DNA of 14,445 nucleotides from Dehalococcoidia bacterium (GTDB lineage: Bacteria > Chloroflexota > Dehalococcoidia > DSTF01 > JALHUB01). Made by a program: the position numbers and the translations under genes. The stretch is from NCBI GenBank assembly GCA_022865685.1, contig JALHUB010000100.1:1-14445 (forward strand). The letters are read 5' to 3'. Position 1 is the first letter of the stretch; the number at the start of each line of letters is the position of its first letter. This document shows, in pieces, positions 12,851 to 14,445 of this stretch. The notes beneath the pieces are model-generated. The model ran no database searches and was not told the origin of the DNA. It saw nothing but the letters and a program-made list of their open reading frames with translations.

Positions 12851-14445
12851 CTAGCCTCCAAGCGTCCTAACGTGCTTCGCTTTCGCGAGGAATTCGGCCA
12901 TGTTCTGGTTGATCGTCAGCTTGTTGAACTTGCCGACGCTCGTCTTCGGGATATCGTTGGTGATAAGGACGTAATCCGGGAGCATCCACTTCGTGATCTT
13001 GCCCTTGTCGACACCTTCGGTCTGCAGGTGCTTGATGACGTCCTCCTCGGTCTCGACGGAGCCCTGCACCAGGCTCACGAGGGCCATCGGCCGTTGGCCC
13101 CACTTGTCATCCGGCACGCCGACGACCGCGGCTTCCAGAATGAAGTCGGCGGAGGCGGCGATGTTTTCCAGCAGCACCGTCGGCACCATCTCAGAGCCGC
13201 TTCGGATCATGTCTGACTGGCGGTCGGCGATGGTGATGTAACCGTTCTTGTCGACCCTGGCGACGTCGCCGGTGTGGAACCAGCCGTCGCGCCAGGCCTG
13301 GGCGGTCCGCTCGGGGTCCTTGTAGTATTCTTCCATGACCCAGGGCCCGCGGATGACAATCTCGCCGAGCGCCGAATCATCTTGCGGCACCGGCTTCATG
13401 TTCTCGTCGACGACCTGCACCTCGACGCCGGGAACCGGTATGCCGGTCTTCACGAGGAGCTTCTCCAACTCCTCGTTCGGCAGGTCCGCGTCGGTCTTCT
13501 TTATGAAGGCGGTGATCGTGACCGGCGCGGTCTCCGTCATGCCGTATCCGGAGGTCGCCTTGAAGGGCAGTATCTTCTCCGCCTTCGCCTTCAGCCCCAG
13601 AGGCAACGCGGCGCCGCCGACGGTGCACATTTTGAGACTGCTGAAGTCGTACTTCCCGACCTCCGGGTACTCGACGATCATTGCGAGCATCGTGGGCACG
13701 AACTGGGTGCTGGTCACCTTCTCATTCTGCACGAGCTCGCAGAACCCTTCGACGGTGAATGCGCCGGGCAGGACGAGCCTGGTGCTCGTGAAGACGGCGA
13801 GGTAAGGTGCGCCCCAGGCATGGATATGGAAGAGCGGTATGTTGAGCAGCGTAACGCCGGCCTCGCCGATGCGCTCCTGGTCCGGGTCGTTGCTGAGAAC
13901 GCCGAGGGATATCAGGTGCATGGTCATGAGGTAGAGCGCCCTGTGACTGAACATAACGCCTTTGGGGAGGCCCGTCGTGCCGGTGGTATAGCAGAGTGTG
14001 GCGTGTGTATCCTCGTGCAGAACCGGCCACTCGAAGTCCGGCGACGCCTGCCCGACTATCTCCTCATAGCTGTACAGGTTCTCGATCTTGCTCTCCGGCT
14101 TCCCCGGCTCGTCGGAGATATAGACGAACTTCTCTACCGTGTCCTTTATCCGGTCGTAGATCTGCTCGACGAGAGGCAGGAAGATGTCATCGAAGAAGAC
14201 AATTCTGTCCTCCGCGTGATTGATCGTGTAGGCAATGTGGTCCTGCGAAAGCCGCATGTTGATCGGGTGCAGAACGGCGCCCAGGCAGGAGACGCCGTAG
14301 TAAAGCTCCAGGTGCGCGTTGTGGTTGAGCGCGATCGTTGCGACCCTGTCGCCCGGCTCGTTGGGCGTCCCGGGCCGCACCCCCAGGGCCAGGAGCGCGT
14401 TCGCTAGACGGCAGGTGCGCTCGTACCATTGCGCCCAGGTGAAGC
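12851..14445 (-). CDS. AMP-forming acyl-CoA synthetase (FadD-like), N-terminus outside window
   Basis: Activates a fatty or other carboxylic acid to its CoA thioester via acyl-AMP. The frame stays open to the window edge and reads FTWAQWYERT, then LANALLALGVRPG, a typical family N-terminal region. The start is therefore beyond the window and about 531 residues are visible. Signature motifs of the ANL superfamily are intact: the P-loop-like YTTGTTGLPKGVMFSH, GYGMTETAP, GWFHTGDVARVDKNGYI, DRQSDMIRSGSE and the C-terminal PKTSVGKFNK, whose Lys is the adenylation lysine. The hinge motif reads DRQSD and GSE where DRxKD and GGE are usual, a mild divergence. It is the first visible gene of a tight minus-strand cluster (27 nt to the epoxide-hydrolase gene, then 24 nt to the SDR). 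The cluster suggests catabolism of a hydrophobic acid. Chain-length preference cannot be read from sequence. Confidence 0.94.
   Translation of the reverse strand, partial: FTWAQWYERTCRLANALLALGVRPGTPNEPGDRVATIALNHNAHLELYYGVSCLGAVLHPINMRLSQDHIAYTINHAEDRIVFFDDIFLPLVEQIYDRIKDTVEKFVYISDEPGKPESKIENLYSYEEIVGQASPDFEWPVLHEDTHATLCYTTGTTGLPKGVMFSHRALYLMTMHLISLGVLSNDPDQERIGEAGVTLLNIPLFHIHAWGAPYLAVFTSTRLVLPGAFTVEGFCELVQNEKVTSTQFVPTMLAMIVEYPEVGKYDFSSLKMCTVGGAALPLGLKAKAEKILPFKATSGYGMTETAPVTITAFIKKTDADLPNEELEKLLVKTGIPVPGVEVQVVDENMKPVPQDDSALGEIVIRGPWVMEEYYKDPERTAQAWRDGWFHTGDVARVDKNGYITIADRQSDMIRSGSEMVPTVLLENIAASADFILEAAVVGVPDDKWGQRPMALVSLVQGSVETEEDVIKHLQTEGVDKGKITKWMLPDYVLITNDIPKTSVGKFNKLTINQNMAEFLAKAKHVRTLGG

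Noticed and set aside
13274..14407. 377-residue plus-strand open frame opposite the acyl-CoA synthetase
   Set aside because: The minus strand carries clear ANL-superfamily motifs over the whole stretch; the plus frame is a GC-driven shadow.

Overview
The window is GC-rich, gene-dense bacterial chromosome. Most genes have purine-rich ribosome binding sites, all five tRNA genes encode their CCA end, and secretion signals are of Sec, Tat and lipoprotein type. The gene set is typical of an uncultivated heterotrophic Chloroflexota lineage, perhaps Dehalococcoidia-like: fatty-acid and CoA catabolism, a LivK-type solute-binding lipoprotein, an Eis-like acetyltransferase, an NDP-forming acyl-CoA synthetase homologue and a small secreted helical-repeat protein. 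This placement is inference; no rRNA or marker gene is present to settle it.

Layout. At the left edge (1-3300) three genes lie on the plus strand: the C-terminal part of an Eis-type N-acetyltransferase, a Tat-exported TIM-barrel-like protein with a C-terminal SH3-type domain, and a secreted helical-repeat protein closed by a strong intrinsic terminator. From 3328 to the right edge every supported gene is on the minus strand. Reading left to right these are a metallo-beta-lactamase-fold hydrolase, a four-tRNA array (transcribed Gly-Leu-Gln-Asn) with a near-consensus promoter, an enoyl-CoA hydratase, a rubrerythrin, an orphan alpha-type NDP-forming acyl-CoA synthetase that looks leaderless, tRNA-Phe, a 1.2 kb accessory segment, a LivK-like lipoprotein, and a three-gene cluster of SDR dehydrogenase, epoxide-hydrolase-family alpha/beta hydrolase and AMP-forming acyl-CoA synthetase. 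The last gene runs off the window.

The most unusual part is 7955-9263. The promoter and the 5' half of tRNA-Phe, up to the second anticodon base, are duplicated 1195 bp away as a 114-bp direct repeat with 5 mismatches. The repeats enclose a YdhR-family small protein and a chain of very small ORFs joined by 4-nt overlaps. This looks like the scar of an element, or a duplication, that used the tRNA anticodon loop. It leaves a complete tRNA promoter and half a tRNA pointing at the YdhR-like gene. A second notable observation is an in-frame TGA in the epoxide-hydrolase gene. It cuts off the C-terminal 48 codons, including the catalytic histidine, while the sequence after it is still perfectly conserved in the same frame.

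Functional picture (inference): the minus-strand genes from 14445 to 11018 could activate, hydrate and oxidise a hydrophobic carboxylic or epoxide substrate. The LivK-like protein would capture a small organic ligand outside the cell, and the enoyl-CoA hydratase and acyl-CoA synthetase homologue would act further along CoA-ester metabolism. I found no CRISPR array, no integrase or transposase and no recognisable phage-defence system.
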